The notes below the pieces were generated by a model. That model worked only from the letters and a program-made list of their open reading frames with translations, was not told the origin of the DNA and did no database searches. From JALNZU01 sp964463695 (lineage in GTDB: Bacteria > Bacteroidota > Bacteroidia > Bacteroidales > F082), in the NCBI GenBank assembly GCA_964463695.1, contig CAYXCZ010000014.1:36411-100410 (forward strand): a DNA stretch of 64,000 nucleotides. The letters run 5' to 3'. How positions within the stretch are numbered: position 1 is the first letter of the stretch; the number at the start of each line of letters is the position of its first letter. Shown in pieces: positions 17,961 through 26,236 of this stretch. The translations under genes were made by a program, and so were the position numbers.

Positions 17961-18956
17961 TCATTTTACAGGAGAAATCCCACCTAAAGTTCCCATATCT
18001 TCAAAATAAAGACCCAAGGTCTGCTCACTTGTATAAAAACCTACAAATTCTGAAGTATAAAAATCAAAAAAGTCGTAAAGTCCTTCACTTCCGAGATTTA
18101 CCTCCTCCAATAACCTTGTAGACAATAAAACATCTGAATCTAGATATTGGCCAATGCTGCCGAAAACAGCATCAAATCGGTCAGGAATGATAACGCCCAA
18201 TTTGTTAAAATCGATAGCGTATTGATCTTTAACATAAGGTTTCAAACCTGCATCTGCCACAATTTCTTTCAATCCTTCCTTGTTATTCATCAACTTCTTT
18301 TTATTCAGATATTCCAAAACCGGTTTGTTCTGCGTAAAAATTGCTGTTTGAATAATATTGAAAGAAAGTAAATCATGGGCATCCATCAGCGATGGATATG
18401 TCGTGTTGGAGTTTGCCTGTATGAAGGTTTCAATTGCCGTCATATAATTCATCAAAATGGCATCATGATTTTTTATGCGTGCAATAGCATTAATTGCCTC
18501 GTTAAGGTAACGCATTACTGGCACTTCGGAATCACTCTCAAGAGAAGATATCATATTGTATGCCAACAGTATATCTTCTCTCGCAGGTTCAAGGTAGACC
18601 TTAAAGCTACTAAGTGCCTCAGCATATGGGTAGTATGTTTTGAAAAATTCAGGGACATTTGTGGTTAATGTCAGCACTTTATCGACATCATATGAGGTTT
18701 TTACCGACTGATAATAATAAAACATGAGATATTTCTGATACTGAATGCATTTATTGGTATCGTCTACCAATTCGTTCCGAAGTAGAATATCTTCATCTGT
18801 CATTTTTACGTTTCGATAACGATCCACTTTTCCAATTGAACCTGAAAGCTTTTCCTTTTCAAAAAGTGGTAAATCGATCATCGAACCTATCATTAAACCA
18901 GCCACAAAAGTCACCAGAGTAAATAAACCAATTTGAAGTGTTGTTAACTTTTTCAT
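17961..18956 (-). CDS. Tandem paralogue B: membrane-anchored family of unknown function
   Basis: Same architecture as its neighbours: MKKLTTLQ, a transmembrane segment, LSGSIGKVDRYRNVK, then the core (LLRNELVDDT, KYLMFYYYQSVK, KTYYPYAEALSSF, PAREDILLA, YLNEAINAIARI, DAHDLLSFN, NKPVLEYLNKKKL). The tail contains QTLGLYFEDMG, echoing QNLGLYYD at the end of copy D. It lies 132 bases upstream of copy A. A 15-base sequence TGAATAATAATTGAT occurs upstream of this gene (18987-19001) and also upstream of copy D (21448-21462). Function unknown; location inferred from the uncleaved N-terminal anchor. Confidence 0.75.
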   Translation of the reverse strand: MKKLTTLQIGLFTLVTFVAGLMIGSMIDLPLFEKEKLSGSIGKVDRYRNVKMTDEDILLRNELVDDTNKCIQYQKYLMFYYYQSVKTSYDVDKVLTLTTNVPEFFKTYYPYAEALSSFKVYLEPAREDILLAYNMISSLESDSEVPVMRYLNEAINAIARIKNHDAILMNYMTAIETFIQANSNTTYPSLMDAHDLLSFNIIQTAIFTQNKPVLEYLNKKKLMNNKEGLKEIVADAGLKPYVKDQYAIDFNKLGVIIPDRFDAVFGSIGQYLDSDVLLSTRLLEEVNLGSEGLYDFFDFYTSEFVGFYTSEQTLGLYFEDMGTLGGISPVK

Positions 18957-19175
18957 ATCTTTTTGTTCTTTAGAGCCTTATTTACTTGAATAATAATTGA
19001 TCAAATTAAAATTACACGAATCGATTTCTTGAAAACTGGATGATTGACTACAATTTTTCACATCATTTTCAATTTTACCGAATTTATATCTTAACACTCA
19101 CTGCCCATTTTCTACGAACGTTTTATGGCCATATAGATCAACAAAGGAGTCTCTGTTGTTAAGAATTGAATTAAA

Positions 19176-20111
19176 TCAAATTATAATTGGAAAATCAATA
19201 TCCCCCAATTGCATCTCTGAGCTTATGTTTAATACCTTTAATACCTCATCACTGCTAAAACCTCCGCTTAACTCTTCAATTGAAGAAAAGGCATCCTCAA
19301 GCGCAACATCAGTAACAATTATCAATCGGAAACTATCTGTAAAATCAAAACCTAAAGTTTGAACATCAATAGCAAGTTGATCTTTAAACAATTGTTTTAG
19401 CTGATTATCAGCAATAAGTTCCTTGATACCTTCTTTATCATTCAGAAGTTTTTTCTTATCCAAATAGCTGAGCATCGGTTTGTTCTGGGTGAGAATCGCA
19501 GATTGCAAAAGGTTCAACGAAATGATATCGTGTGCGTCATCTAGCGCTTCATATTTACCTTCAGGATTGGATTCTTTAAAAGTTACAATGGCATTCATTA
19601 GATTTAATAGTACAGTTTCATTGTTTTTGATTCGGGCAATTGCATTCTGAGCCTGGTTAAGATATCCAATTACAGGAACATTTGAGTTTTCATCCAACGA
19701 AGCAACCGTACTCAAAGCAAAAAGTATGTCTTCACGTGCAGGTACAAGAAAAGTTTTGAAACTTTCCAGTGCATTCATATAAGGATAGTAAGTCTTAATA
19801 AAATTTTCTGTTTCAGTCGTTTTCTTTAAAACCTCGTCCACATCAAAGGAAATCTTTAGCGATTTGTAATAATAAAAGAGCAAATATTTTTCGTATTGAC
19901 GGCGTTTGGCTGTGTCTTCGACTAATTCATTACGCAGTAAAATATCATCTTCCGTTACTTTCACATTTCTGTAACGATCCACTTTTCCAATTGAACCTGA
20001 TAATTTTTCCTTTTCAAACAGGGGCATATCAATCATTGAACCAACCAATAAACCGCCGACAAATGTCAATAATGAGAAAAGGCTTACCTGAAGTAATGTT
20101 AACTTTTTCAT
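19176..20111 (-). CDS. Tandem paralogue C: membrane-anchored family of unknown function
   Basis: A 311-residue copy very close to copy D through about 185 residues. Identical stretches include YEKYLLFYYYKSLK, PVIGYLNQAQNAIARI and SAILTQNKPMLSYLDKKKLL. It has the N-terminal anchor and LSGSIGKVDRYRNVK. The C-terminal region after the core is short and different, ending in LGDIDFPIII. The C/D similarity points to a recent duplication, with divergence concentrated in the tail. It is separated from copy D by 318 bases. Function unknown. Confidence 0.77.
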   Translation of the reverse strand: MKKLTLLQVSLFSLLTFVGGLLVGSMIDMPLFEKEKLSGSIGKVDRYRNVKVTEDDILLRNELVEDTAKRRQYEKYLLFYYYKSLKISFDVDEVLKKTTETENFIKTYYPYMNALESFKTFLVPAREDILFALSTVASLDENSNVPVIGYLNQAQNAIARIKNNETVLLNLMNAIVTFKESNPEGKYEALDDAHDIISLNLLQSAILTQNKPMLSYLDKKKLLNDKEGIKELIADNQLKQLFKDQLAIDVQTLGFDFTDSFRLIIVTDVALEDAFSSIEELSGGFSSDEVLKVLNISSEMQLGDIDFPIII

Positions 20112-20429
20112 TTGTTTTAATTCGTTATGTTATACTAAGTACTTTATTTTTAAACAATTAAATTCTCGAGGACGATTAACTTGAAAATTAAGATCAGCCT
20201 ACTCTATCATAATACTGAGGAAACATAACCATAAATGAGAATATACTCTCAGTTAATCTAAATGGTAATCGCATCGATTTTTTTGAAAGAACATTTTTAA
20301 AAAGTTTTGATACACTAATTTGAGACCACAATAAGTAAGGATTGTCAGTTCTATTATGAAGTCAGGTACGCTTGTTAAAACCAGATTAACAAGCGTACAT
20401 GATTCCATATCACATGATTTGGTCGCTCC
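20112..20429. other. Spacer between paralogues D and C
   Basis: These 318 non-coding bases lie between two same-strand paralogues. They contain the perfect hairpin at 20366-20398 just after copy D. Next to copy C, near 20126-20150, there is only a weak echo of the TATGTT...T-run element seen before copy D. No open frame or RNA gene is apparent. The length suggests that copy C has its own promoter. Confidence 0.5.
20366..20398 (-). terminator. Perfect 13-bp hairpin downstream of paralogue D
   Basis: GTACGCTTGTTAA (20366-20378) pairs without mismatch with TTAACAAGCGTAC (20386-20398) around a seven-base loop. It lies about 30 bases past the stop of copy D. There is no T-run after it on the minus strand, so it may be a transcript stabiliser, a processing site or a factor-assisted terminator rather than a classic intrinsic terminator. 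Confidence 0.6.
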
Positions 20430-21428
20430 TTACTTCAACTCAGTGACATCATAATATAATCCTAAGTTCTGAACATCAATACCTAATTGATCTATTGCTT
20501 TCAAAGTGCTTACGGAGCTAATTGCATCATTACTCAAGAGTAAACTGCTTAACTCTTCATTTGAACAAAGAACCGCCTGCAAATTCTCTGCGTTACCTAC
20601 AAGAACTAGCTGCAAATTTTCATTATTAGCTATACCCAGCTTATTTACATCAGCAACAAACTGACTATCAAGAATGGACTTTAATTGAGCATCAGCAATC
20701 AGTTCTTTAACACCTTCCTTATCGTTGAGAAGTTTTTTCTTATCTAAGTAACTGAGCATAGGTTTATTCTGGGTTAGAATTGCCGATTGCATCAGGTTCA
20801 TTGAAATAATATCGTGTGCATCCTCCAAAGCCCAGAATTTGCCTTCAGGATTGGCATCTTTGAAAGTAATGATAGCATTCATCAGGTTCATGAGAATAGA
20901 TTCATTGCTATTGATACGTGCAATAGCATTTTGAGCTTGATTAAGGTATCCAATAACTGGAACTTTCGCATTTTCATCCAAAGAAGCAACCATATTCAAA
21001 GCAAAGAGAATATCCTCCCGTGCTGGGACGAGGTATGTTTTGAAACTTTCCAAAGCGTTCATATAAGGATAATATGTCTTGGCAAATTCTTCTGTTTCCT
21101 TTGTTTTCTTTAATACTTCATCTACATCAAAAGAAGTTTTAAGTGACTTGTAATAATAAAACAGCAGGTACTTTTCGTATTGAGTGCGTTTGGCGGTATC
21201 GTCAAGCAGCTCATTACGCAATAAAATATCATCTTCAGATACCTGAACATTGCGATAGCGATCTACTTTTCCAATTGAACCTCCGAGATACTTACCCATT
21301 TCATAATAATCAGTTTGGGAGTCTGCTCCCTGAGGCGAATAGTTTACAATACTGATACCAAGGAATAATCCTACTACCAGTGCGAGTGCTGCTAAAAGAG
21401 CGGCTTGAAGTAATGTGTACTTTTTCAT
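20430..21428 (-). CDS. Tandem paralogue D: membrane-anchored family of unknown function
   Basis: This 332-residue protein is the first paralogue after the sigma/anti-sigma pair. It has a transmembrane segment at about 8-27 with a longer linker than the other copies (NYSPQGADSQTDYYEMGKY), then LGGSIGKVDRYRNVQ and the shared helical core. The tail after about residue 235 is unique until it ends LGIDVQNLGLYYDVTELK. The upstream gap holds a 27-base element (21484-21510) nearly identical to one before the sigma gene, so it is a prime candidate for direct ECF sigma control. No catalytic motif is visible. A periplasmic helical domain anchored in the inner membrane is inferred. Confidence 0.77.
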   Translation of the reverse strand: MKKYTLLQAALLAALALVVGLFLGISIVNYSPQGADSQTDYYEMGKYLGGSIGKVDRYRNVQVSEDDILLRNELLDDTAKRTQYEKYLLFYYYKSLKTSFDVDEVLKKTKETEEFAKTYYPYMNALESFKTYLVPAREDILFALNMVASLDENAKVPVIGYLNQAQNAIARINSNESILMNLMNAIITFKDANPEGKFWALEDAHDIISMNLMQSAILTQNKPMLSYLDKKKLLNDKEGVKELIADAQLKSILDSQFVADVNKLGIANNENLQLVLVGNAENLQAVLCSNEELSSLLLSNDAISSVSTLKAIDQLGIDVQNLGLYYDVTELK

Positions 21429-21483
21429 TGTATTGAAATTTTAGTTGTGAATAATAATTGATTCTATTTTATTTAATTATTGT

Positions 21484-21510
21484 TATGTTAGTAAAAAGTT
21501 GGTTTTTTAT
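21484..21510 (-). promoter_or_regulatory. ECF-type promoter/operator candidate before paralogue D
   Basis: This 27-base element matches that at 22891-22917 at 23 of 27 positions. The central 15 bases read AAAAACCAACTTTTT on the minus strand, followed by AACATA. CCAACTTTTT could be an ECF -35 region, but no convincing shared -10 is evident. It begins directly after the anti-sigma stop codon, 56 bases before the start of copy D. Confidence 0.55.
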
Positions 21511-22262
21511 CAAAAAGAAAGATGCTTTTTTATAATAACTGATTGATTCTGAAATGCTGTGATAGTGACAGTTGCCTGAACCTCCGTGGTTTTTTCCAGA
21601 ATGAGTTGAAATGAGTTCATCCCTGTTGCTGTAAAATTGACAGATCCCATATTGTAATCACTCGAATTTGCACCTTCTGCCATTACAAATTCGGCTTTAG
21701 CAACCTTAAAATCAGTTGTACTAAAAGAGGTTTCCAGGTGAAGTTCGTTTGGACTATTGATCACAAAATTCAAATAGTAAAGGTTGCCAATCTGATATGG
21801 AATCATTTTAATGCTGCTGTGTTGATAAGCATAGGAAATTTCTTGTCCGGAGACGCTGCTGATACTACCTGCAAGCCGGCTTGTATCTGTGGGTTCAATT
21901 TCAGCCAGAAAAAACCATGTAAAAGCCGTGCCTACCATTACTCCGGTAAATAAAATCATCGCATAACGAACCGGGAAAGGATTGAATAATTGATCCCAAA
22001 AAGGGTTGTCCCACCAACTTTGTTTTGTGACACGCTTTTTTGATGTAATGCGCTGCATGACTTCCTCAGTAATATCTACAGGATGCTCTTCCATATGTGT
22101 TTTCTCAAGGCGAAGCTCTATCTCTTTAAGTTTGTCCAGGTGATCATTGTCAGTTTTAGAACTCATATTTTCAGCCAGATTACTATCAGAGCTTTTGCCT
22201 TTCATCTGTTCCTTGCCGGGGTTTTTATCCAACTGAGCTGAAGCGTTTTTCCTGAAGTCCAT
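21510..22262 (-). CDS. Probable anti-sigma factor, single-pass membrane protein
   Basis: The 250-residue protein begins 17 bases after the ECF sigma gene, the usual place for its anti-sigma partner. Residues 1-100 are polar and probably cytoplasmic (HLDKLKEIELRLEK, DITEEVMQRI). One transmembrane segment lies at about 101-120 (YAMILFTGVMVGTAFTWFF). A periplasmic beta-rich domain of about 125 residues follows. No HxxxCxxC zinc anti-sigma motif is present, so the assignment rests on position and topology. Just after the membrane segment it has SRLAGSISSVSG, strikingly like the QLAGTIGKV/LSGSIGKV element at the same point in the four paralogues. A PrsW-type protease encoded two genes upstream could cut within its membrane segment. 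Confidence 0.7.
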   Translation of the reverse strand: MDFRKNASAQLDKNPGKEQMKGKSSDSNLAENMSSKTDNDHLDKLKEIELRLEKTHMEEHPVDITEEVMQRITSKKRVTKQSWWDNPFWDQLFNPFPVRYAMILFTGVMVGTAFTWFFLAEIEPTDTSRLAGSISSVSGQEISYAYQHSSIKMIPYQIGNLYYLNFVINSPNELHLETSFSTTDFKVAKAEFVMAEGANSSDYNMGSVNFTATGMNSFQLILEKTTEVQATVTITAFQNQSVIIKKHLSF

Positions 22263-22279
22263 TGTATTATAGTTTTAAT

Positions 22280-22879
22280 TTATTCAAACGTTCTAAAATA
22301 CGGTGTCTTTTCGAGTATCTCTTTAATCTGCATTCGCGCATCGAATAGCCGCGACCTCACTTTTTGCTCCGAAATCTGTAGCGAATAAGCTACTTCTTTA
22401 TAGGAGAGTTGTTCGTAATACTTCAAAACTATCACCGCTCTATATTTCTCTTTTAATTGATTAACAGCATATTGCAACTGATACTCACGCTCATCAAATG
22501 TATCTTCTCTTTCATCTTCAACATTCTGCAAATATTTAGTTCCAACATTATTTTTTTGCTTTTTCAAATAATTCAAAGCAGTATTAACAGCAATCCTATA
22601 CACCCAGCTGAAAAATTTGTGGTCGCCGCGAACCGTAGCCAAAGCCTCATATGCTTTTACAAAAACCACTTGAGTCAGCTCCAGAGCTTCATCCCTGTCA
22701 TGAATCATCCGTATGAGTAGATTGTAGACAGGACGTTGATACTTGTCAACTAATACTCTGTATGCATTCACCTGTCCCTTTAGTACCTTTTTTATTATTT
22801 CATGATCTTCGAGGGCGCTCTGCTGTGCTACTTCCTGTTTTTCATTATCCGGTTTATCTATGTCATCTTCATTTTTCAT
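22280..22879 (-). CDS. ECF-family RNA polymerase sigma factor
   Basis: A 199-residue sigma-70 family protein. Region 2 covers about 40-105 (YQRPVYNLLIRMIHDRDEA, FVKAYEAL, FFSWVYRIAVNTALNYL). Region 4 covers about 140-190 with a helix-turn-helix (LSYKEVAYSLQISEQKVRSRL). It lacks region 3, as expected for extracytoplasmic-function sigma factors. It has a 30-residue acidic N-terminal extension. It is preceded by the PrsW-like gene (37-base gap containing the repeated element at 22891-22917) and followed by its probable anti-sigma factor. Autoregulation through that element is inferred. Confidence 0.93.
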   Translation of the reverse strand: MKNEDDIDKPDNEKQEVAQQSALEDHEIIKKVLKGQVNAYRVLVDKYQRPVYNLLIRMIHDRDEALELTQVVFVKAYEALATVRGDHKFFSWVYRIAVNTALNYLKKQKNNVGTKYLQNVEDEREDTFDEREYQLQYAVNQLKEKYRAVIVLKYYEQLSYKEVAYSLQISEQKVRSRLFDARMQIKEILEKTPYFRTFE

Positions 22880-22890
22880 GAATTACACTT

Positions 22891-22917
22891 TATGTTTTGA
22901 AAAAGTTGGTTTTTGAT
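22891..22917 (-). promoter_or_regulatory. ECF-type promoter/operator candidate before the sigma gene
   Basis: This is the second copy of the 27-base element, beginning immediately after the stop codon of the PrsW-like gene and ending 11 bases before the sigma ATG. It shares the core AAAAACCAACTTTTT and AACATA with the copy before paralogue D. If CCAACTTTTT is a -35 region, the start site would lie at or inside the annotated sigma start, so it may instead be an operator or imply a later translation start. Confidence 0.5.
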
Positions 22918-23915
22918 TAACTATTTTCCAATTGACTTAATTTCCACAGTTCTCTGTGCTTGATTCTGATGAGTGGCTGCAACGCAAGCTCACCGGTTTT
23001 ACCAACCTGTTTACGTAAAGCTTTGAGCTCTGTAAGTTTCTCAATCGTATCACTTTCAGCAATTGGCGTAAATCCGTTCTCTTTAAGCATCAGGTTACGT
23101 TTTGCTTTTATCGAAAGTTCGAGATACAGGCTTAGGTAATTATACAGATCTACGATCATTTCTGAGTCAAAATGGGCTCTCAGTCCGGCGATATATGCTC
23201 CCGATCGGGTACCCGAAAACTTGCCCTGCCTGATCATTCTCAATATTTCTACTTCGTTACTAAATTCCATTTCCAACCAATTTTGGAGACTGCTGGTGCT
23301 TTGTTTAAAAATAAAGCCAAAGAAAACAGGGAGCATCACAAAAATGAGTAAGGTTTGGAGGTATGGATTCAGAAAAAAATGATTGAATGCGCTGTGAACG
23401 ATTATCGCAACAAATAGTCCGCTAAGGACTGAAAAAAAGAGTTTCTTCTCGCGCTGTATTCCACCCATTATAAGTAGAGCCACAATAGCAGTACAGCCAC
23501 CATGCATGAGTGCTGTGCCAAAACCACGCAACATCCATAACATCATAGATGGCTCATCTCCAATGAAATAGATATAAACCATATTCTCAATCAAGGCGAA
23601 ACCTGTACCGGAAGCAAACCCATAAATTGCAGCATCAATTGAGAAACCTATTTTTCGTCGGGCAATCAGAAGAAAAACAAACAGCGCTTTTAGAATCTCC
23701 TCAACAATTGGAGCAAAATAGCGTGTAAAATGCTCAAAACTGAGCGAAAGATGTGAGGAAAGCCATTCATTTGAAAGATAAGAAAACCAGGCTGCCAATC
23801 CTCCCCACAAAATTGATAAGGCGAGATTTTTTTTATTCACCAATTTAAAGCTATCCATCAGGAAAAGCCCTGTCAGAAAAAGAAGTACCGGCATTAAGCT
23901 AAAAACGATTTTCAT
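22917..23915 (-). CDS. prsW: PrsW-family intramembrane metalloprotease
   Basis: The 332-residue protein has about eight hydrophobic segments and the PrsW/CAAX-protease-like motifs: a glutamate pair in APIVEEILKALF near residue 70, GFALIENMVYI near 105, HGGCTAIVALL near 140 and HSAFNHFF near 175. In Bacillus subtilis, PrsW cleaves the anti-sigma factor RsiW to release its ECF sigma factor. Here the gene directly precedes an ECF sigma gene and a single-pass anti-sigma candidate, which supports the same role. The last 120 residues are a soluble helical extension (MIRQGKFSGTRSGAYIAGL, LTELKALRKQVGKTG) of unknown role. The symbol follows the family; orthology is not proven. Confidence 0.85.
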   Translation of the reverse strand: MKIVFSLMPVLLFLTGLFLMDSFKLVNKKNLALSILWGGLAAWFSYLSNEWLSSHLSLSFEHFTRYFAPIVEEILKALFVFLLIARRKIGFSIDAAIYGFASGTGFALIENMVYIYFIGDEPSMMLWMLRGFGTALMHGGCTAIVALLIMGGIQREKKLFFSVLSGLFVAIIVHSAFNHFFLNPYLQTLLIFVMLPVFFGFIFKQSTSSLQNWLEMEFSNEVEILRMIRQGKFSGTRSGAYIAGLRAHFDSEMIVDLYNYLSLYLELSIKAKRNLMLKENGFTPIAESDTIEKLTELKALRKQVGKTGELALQPLIRIKHRELWKLSQLENS

Positions 23916-24496
23916 AAAGACATTTTTAAAAATGGATCTTTTTACAAATAAAAATAGAAACTAACTTATTATGGAATAAATAGTTGATTATGTGGTATTT
24001 AAAAATTGTATTTGAATTATCTGAGTTTAGGCAGATTATGTTGAATGGTGATTCAAAAAAGCCAATTAAAGACTGATTAATGCTACTTTCAGGCAATAAG
24101 CTCTCAGCAGAGCTTGATAATAGACACTTGCACTGGGAAACCTGCAATGAAAAATATGCCAGTAGATTTACATGGTGCTTAGAAATCCGATAAGATAGAT
24201 CATCAACCATAATGTGTTGATTTTACTTGTCTCTGTTGTTAACAAAACTTTCCGTTCATTGTATCAAAAGCTAATTTTTTGGCAGTAACTTAATAAATAG
24301 TATCGGGCAATCAGATTGCAGTAATCAAAGAGTTGGATTGGAACTTTTAATAATATCAATGAACAAGCGCAAATGTAAGTTATTACCCAATTAAAAACAA
24401 ATTCCAATCCTTTAATAGATGTTTTTATTCAAAAAAAAATGATGCGGGATTGGATCTCGCATCATTCGTAAAATATTTGTATAAAATATCTGAAGA
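23916..24496. other. Intergenic region upstream of the PrsW-like gene
   Basis: This 581-base stretch separates the phosphohexomutase terminator (24431-24466) from the PrsW-like start. It contains a 94-codon minus-strand open frame (23926-24210) with no recognisable motif, rejected as a gene. A 9-base inverted repeat (GGATTGGAA at 24335, TTCCAATCC at 24402) is separated by 58 bases. A promoter for the PrsW-sigma unit must lie here, but no TAnnTTTG element is evident. Confidence 0.5.
24431..24466 (-). terminator. Intrinsic terminator of the nucleotide-sugar operon
   Basis: On the minus strand, AATGATGCGAGAT pairs with ATCCCGCATCATT (13 pairs, one G-T) around a three-base loop and is followed by a T-run of nine. 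It lies about 30 bases past the phosphohexomutase stop. Confidence 0.92.
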
Positions 24497-26236
24497 CTAA
24501 CTATTTAAAGCCTCCATCACTTGTTTGATCGTGTGTTCAAGTTCAGCATCCACTGCATCAAATTGGTCACGATTTGCCAGATTTCCCTTTACACCAAAGT
24601 AGAATTTTATTTTGGGTTCGGTTCCCGATGGTCTGATGCTTATTTTATTACCATTCTCAGTTAAAAACTGTAAAACATCCGATTTGGGCAAATCAATGGT
24701 GGTTTGTGTTCCATCAACGAGGTTTCGTGTAATCCGCTGCTCATAGTCTTTTATCAAAACAAGACGTGAACCAGCTATTTCGAGTGGTGGATTATTCCTA
24801 TAGCGCTCCATCATAGCCTTAATTTCCTGTGCACCGGACATTCCTTTTTTGGTGACTGAAACGAGTTTTTCTTTATAAAACCCAAACTCTACATAGATAT
24901 CTTTAAGTAACTCGTACATGCTTTTTCCCTGATCAGCGGCCCATGCCGCTGTTTCAGCTATCATCACACAAGAAATTACAGCATCTTTATCGCGCACAAA
25001 ATCACCTACAAGATAACCATAGCTTTCTTCACCTCCACCGATAAAGGTTTTCTTACCTTCATATTTCTGAATAATATCAGCGATATATTTAAAACCGGTT
25101 AGTACATCAAACCGTTCCACCCCATATTTATCAGCAATATTGAAAAGTAGTTCCGAAGTAACAATTGTTTTTACAATATATTCATTTCCTGTAAGTTTAC
25201 CTTTTTCGCTCCATCTGGTTATCAAATAATAAAGCAACAAACTTGCTGCTTGATTTCCATTTAACAAAATAAATTTTCCCAGATCGTTTTTAACTGCGAT
25301 CCCAACTCTGTCGCCATCAGGGTCGGTTGCCATCACGATATCTGCGTCAATTTCTTCCGCTTTAGCAATAGCCATGCTCAAGGCAGCAGGTTCTTCAGGA
25401 TTAGGTGAGTGCACAGTCGGAAAGTTTCCGTCAACGATATTTTGCTCCTCAACAGTTGTAATCGACTCGAAACCAACAGCTCTTAACGCCATGGGGACCA
25501 ATTTTACTGTTGAGCCATGTATAGGTGTGAATACAATTTTGAAATTTTTCTGTCGTTGAATCACTTCAGGTGACAAACTTAGACCCTTGATACGTTCAAC
25601 ATAAACTTTATCGAAATCATCACCTAACAATGTTATCAGTTCAGTTTTTGTATTGAAATTTACATCAGCCGGACCCGAAATTTTCTCTACTTCGGTGATG
25701 ACATTTTTATCGTGTGGCGCTATTAGTTGTCCGCCATCATTCCAATACGCTTTGTAGCCATTGTATTCCTTGGGGTTGTGCGAGGCGGTTATCACCACAC
25801 CACTCTGACAGTCAAAATAGCGCACAGCAAATGAGAGCTCAGGTGTTGGCCGAAGACTTTCAAAAAGATACACCTTAATATTATTGGCCGACATTACTTC
25901 AGCAGTAATCCTGGCAAAGTAATCGCTATTATTTCTGCAATCATAAGCAATTGCCATTGAAGGTGTTTCAATTGAAGGAAACATTTTTCGGATATAATTA
26001 GCAAGGCCTTGTGTTGCCATAGCAACAGTATATTTATTCATACGGTTGGTGCCAACTCCCATAATCCCTCTTAGGCCACCTGTTCCAAACTCCAGGTTAC
26101 GGTAAAAACTTTCAGTGAGTTCCTGAGGATCATTTTCAATCAGAAGTTTTACTTTCTCAATTGTCTCAGAATCATAAGGTTCTGCCAGCCATTGACTTGC
26201 TTTTGCGAGAATGGCAGGATCAATCTGTTGTTTCAT
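24497..26236 (-). CDS. Phosphoglucomutase/phosphomannomutase
   Basis: A 579-residue alpha-D-phosphohexomutase that interconverts hexose 1- and 6-phosphates. All four family signatures are visible: the phosphoserine loop TASHNPKEYNGYK (Ser about 150), the metal-binding loop DPDGDRVG, the sugar-binding loop GGEESYGY and the phosphate-binding loop RPSGTEPKIKFY. The length matches the long PgcA/Pgm2-type subgroup. It is the last gene of the leftward nucleotide-sugar operon, overlapping the preceding small gene by 4 bases and ending in a strong terminator. It likely supplies glucose 1-phosphate for the UDP- and dTDP-sugars made by its neighbours. Confidence 0.95.
   Translation of the reverse strand: MKQQIDPAILAKASQWLAEPYDSETIEKVKLLIENDPQELTESFYRNLEFGTGGLRGIMGVGTNRMNKYTVAMATQGLANYIRKMFPSIETPSMAIAYDCRNNSDYFARITAEVMSANNIKVYLFESLRPTPELSFAVRYFDCQSGVVITASHNPKEYNGYKAYWNDGGQLIAPHDKNVITEVEKISGPADVNFNTKTELITLLGDDFDKVYVERIKGLSLSPEVIQRQKNFKIVFTPIHGSTVKLVPMALRAVGFESITTVEEQNIVDGNFPTVHSPNPEEPAALSMAIAKAEEIDADIVMATDPDGDRVGIAVKNDLGKFILLNGNQAASLLLYYLITRWSEKGKLTGNEYIVKTIVTSELLFNIADKYGVERFDVLTGFKYIADIIQKYEGKKTFIGGGEESYGYLVGDFVRDKDAVISCVMIAETAAWAADQGKSMYELLKDIYVEFGFYKEKLVSVTKKGMSGAQEIKAMMERYRNNPPLEIAGSRLVLIKDYEQRITRNLVDGTQTTIDLPKSDVLQFLTENGNKISIRPSGTEPKIKFYFGVKGNLANRDQFDAVDAELEHTIKQVMEALNS

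Noticed and set aside
182..24000. Defence island or prophage interpretation of the first 24 kb
   Set aside because: No integrase, phage structural gene, nuclease-helicase system or attachment repeats were seen. The kinase-like domain resembles ones from predicted conflict systems, but that alone is not enough.
23926..24210. 94-codon minus-strand open frame in the gap before the PrsW-like gene
   Set aside because: No recognisable motif, signal or domain, unusual composition (many Ser, Ile, Asn, Phe) and no promoter element. An open frame of this length is expected by chance in AT-rich non-coding DNA.
24335..24410. Inverted repeat GGATTGGAA / TTCCAATCC
   Set aside because: Nine bases with a 58-base separation is weak; there is no paired stem or T-run and no relation to a start site.
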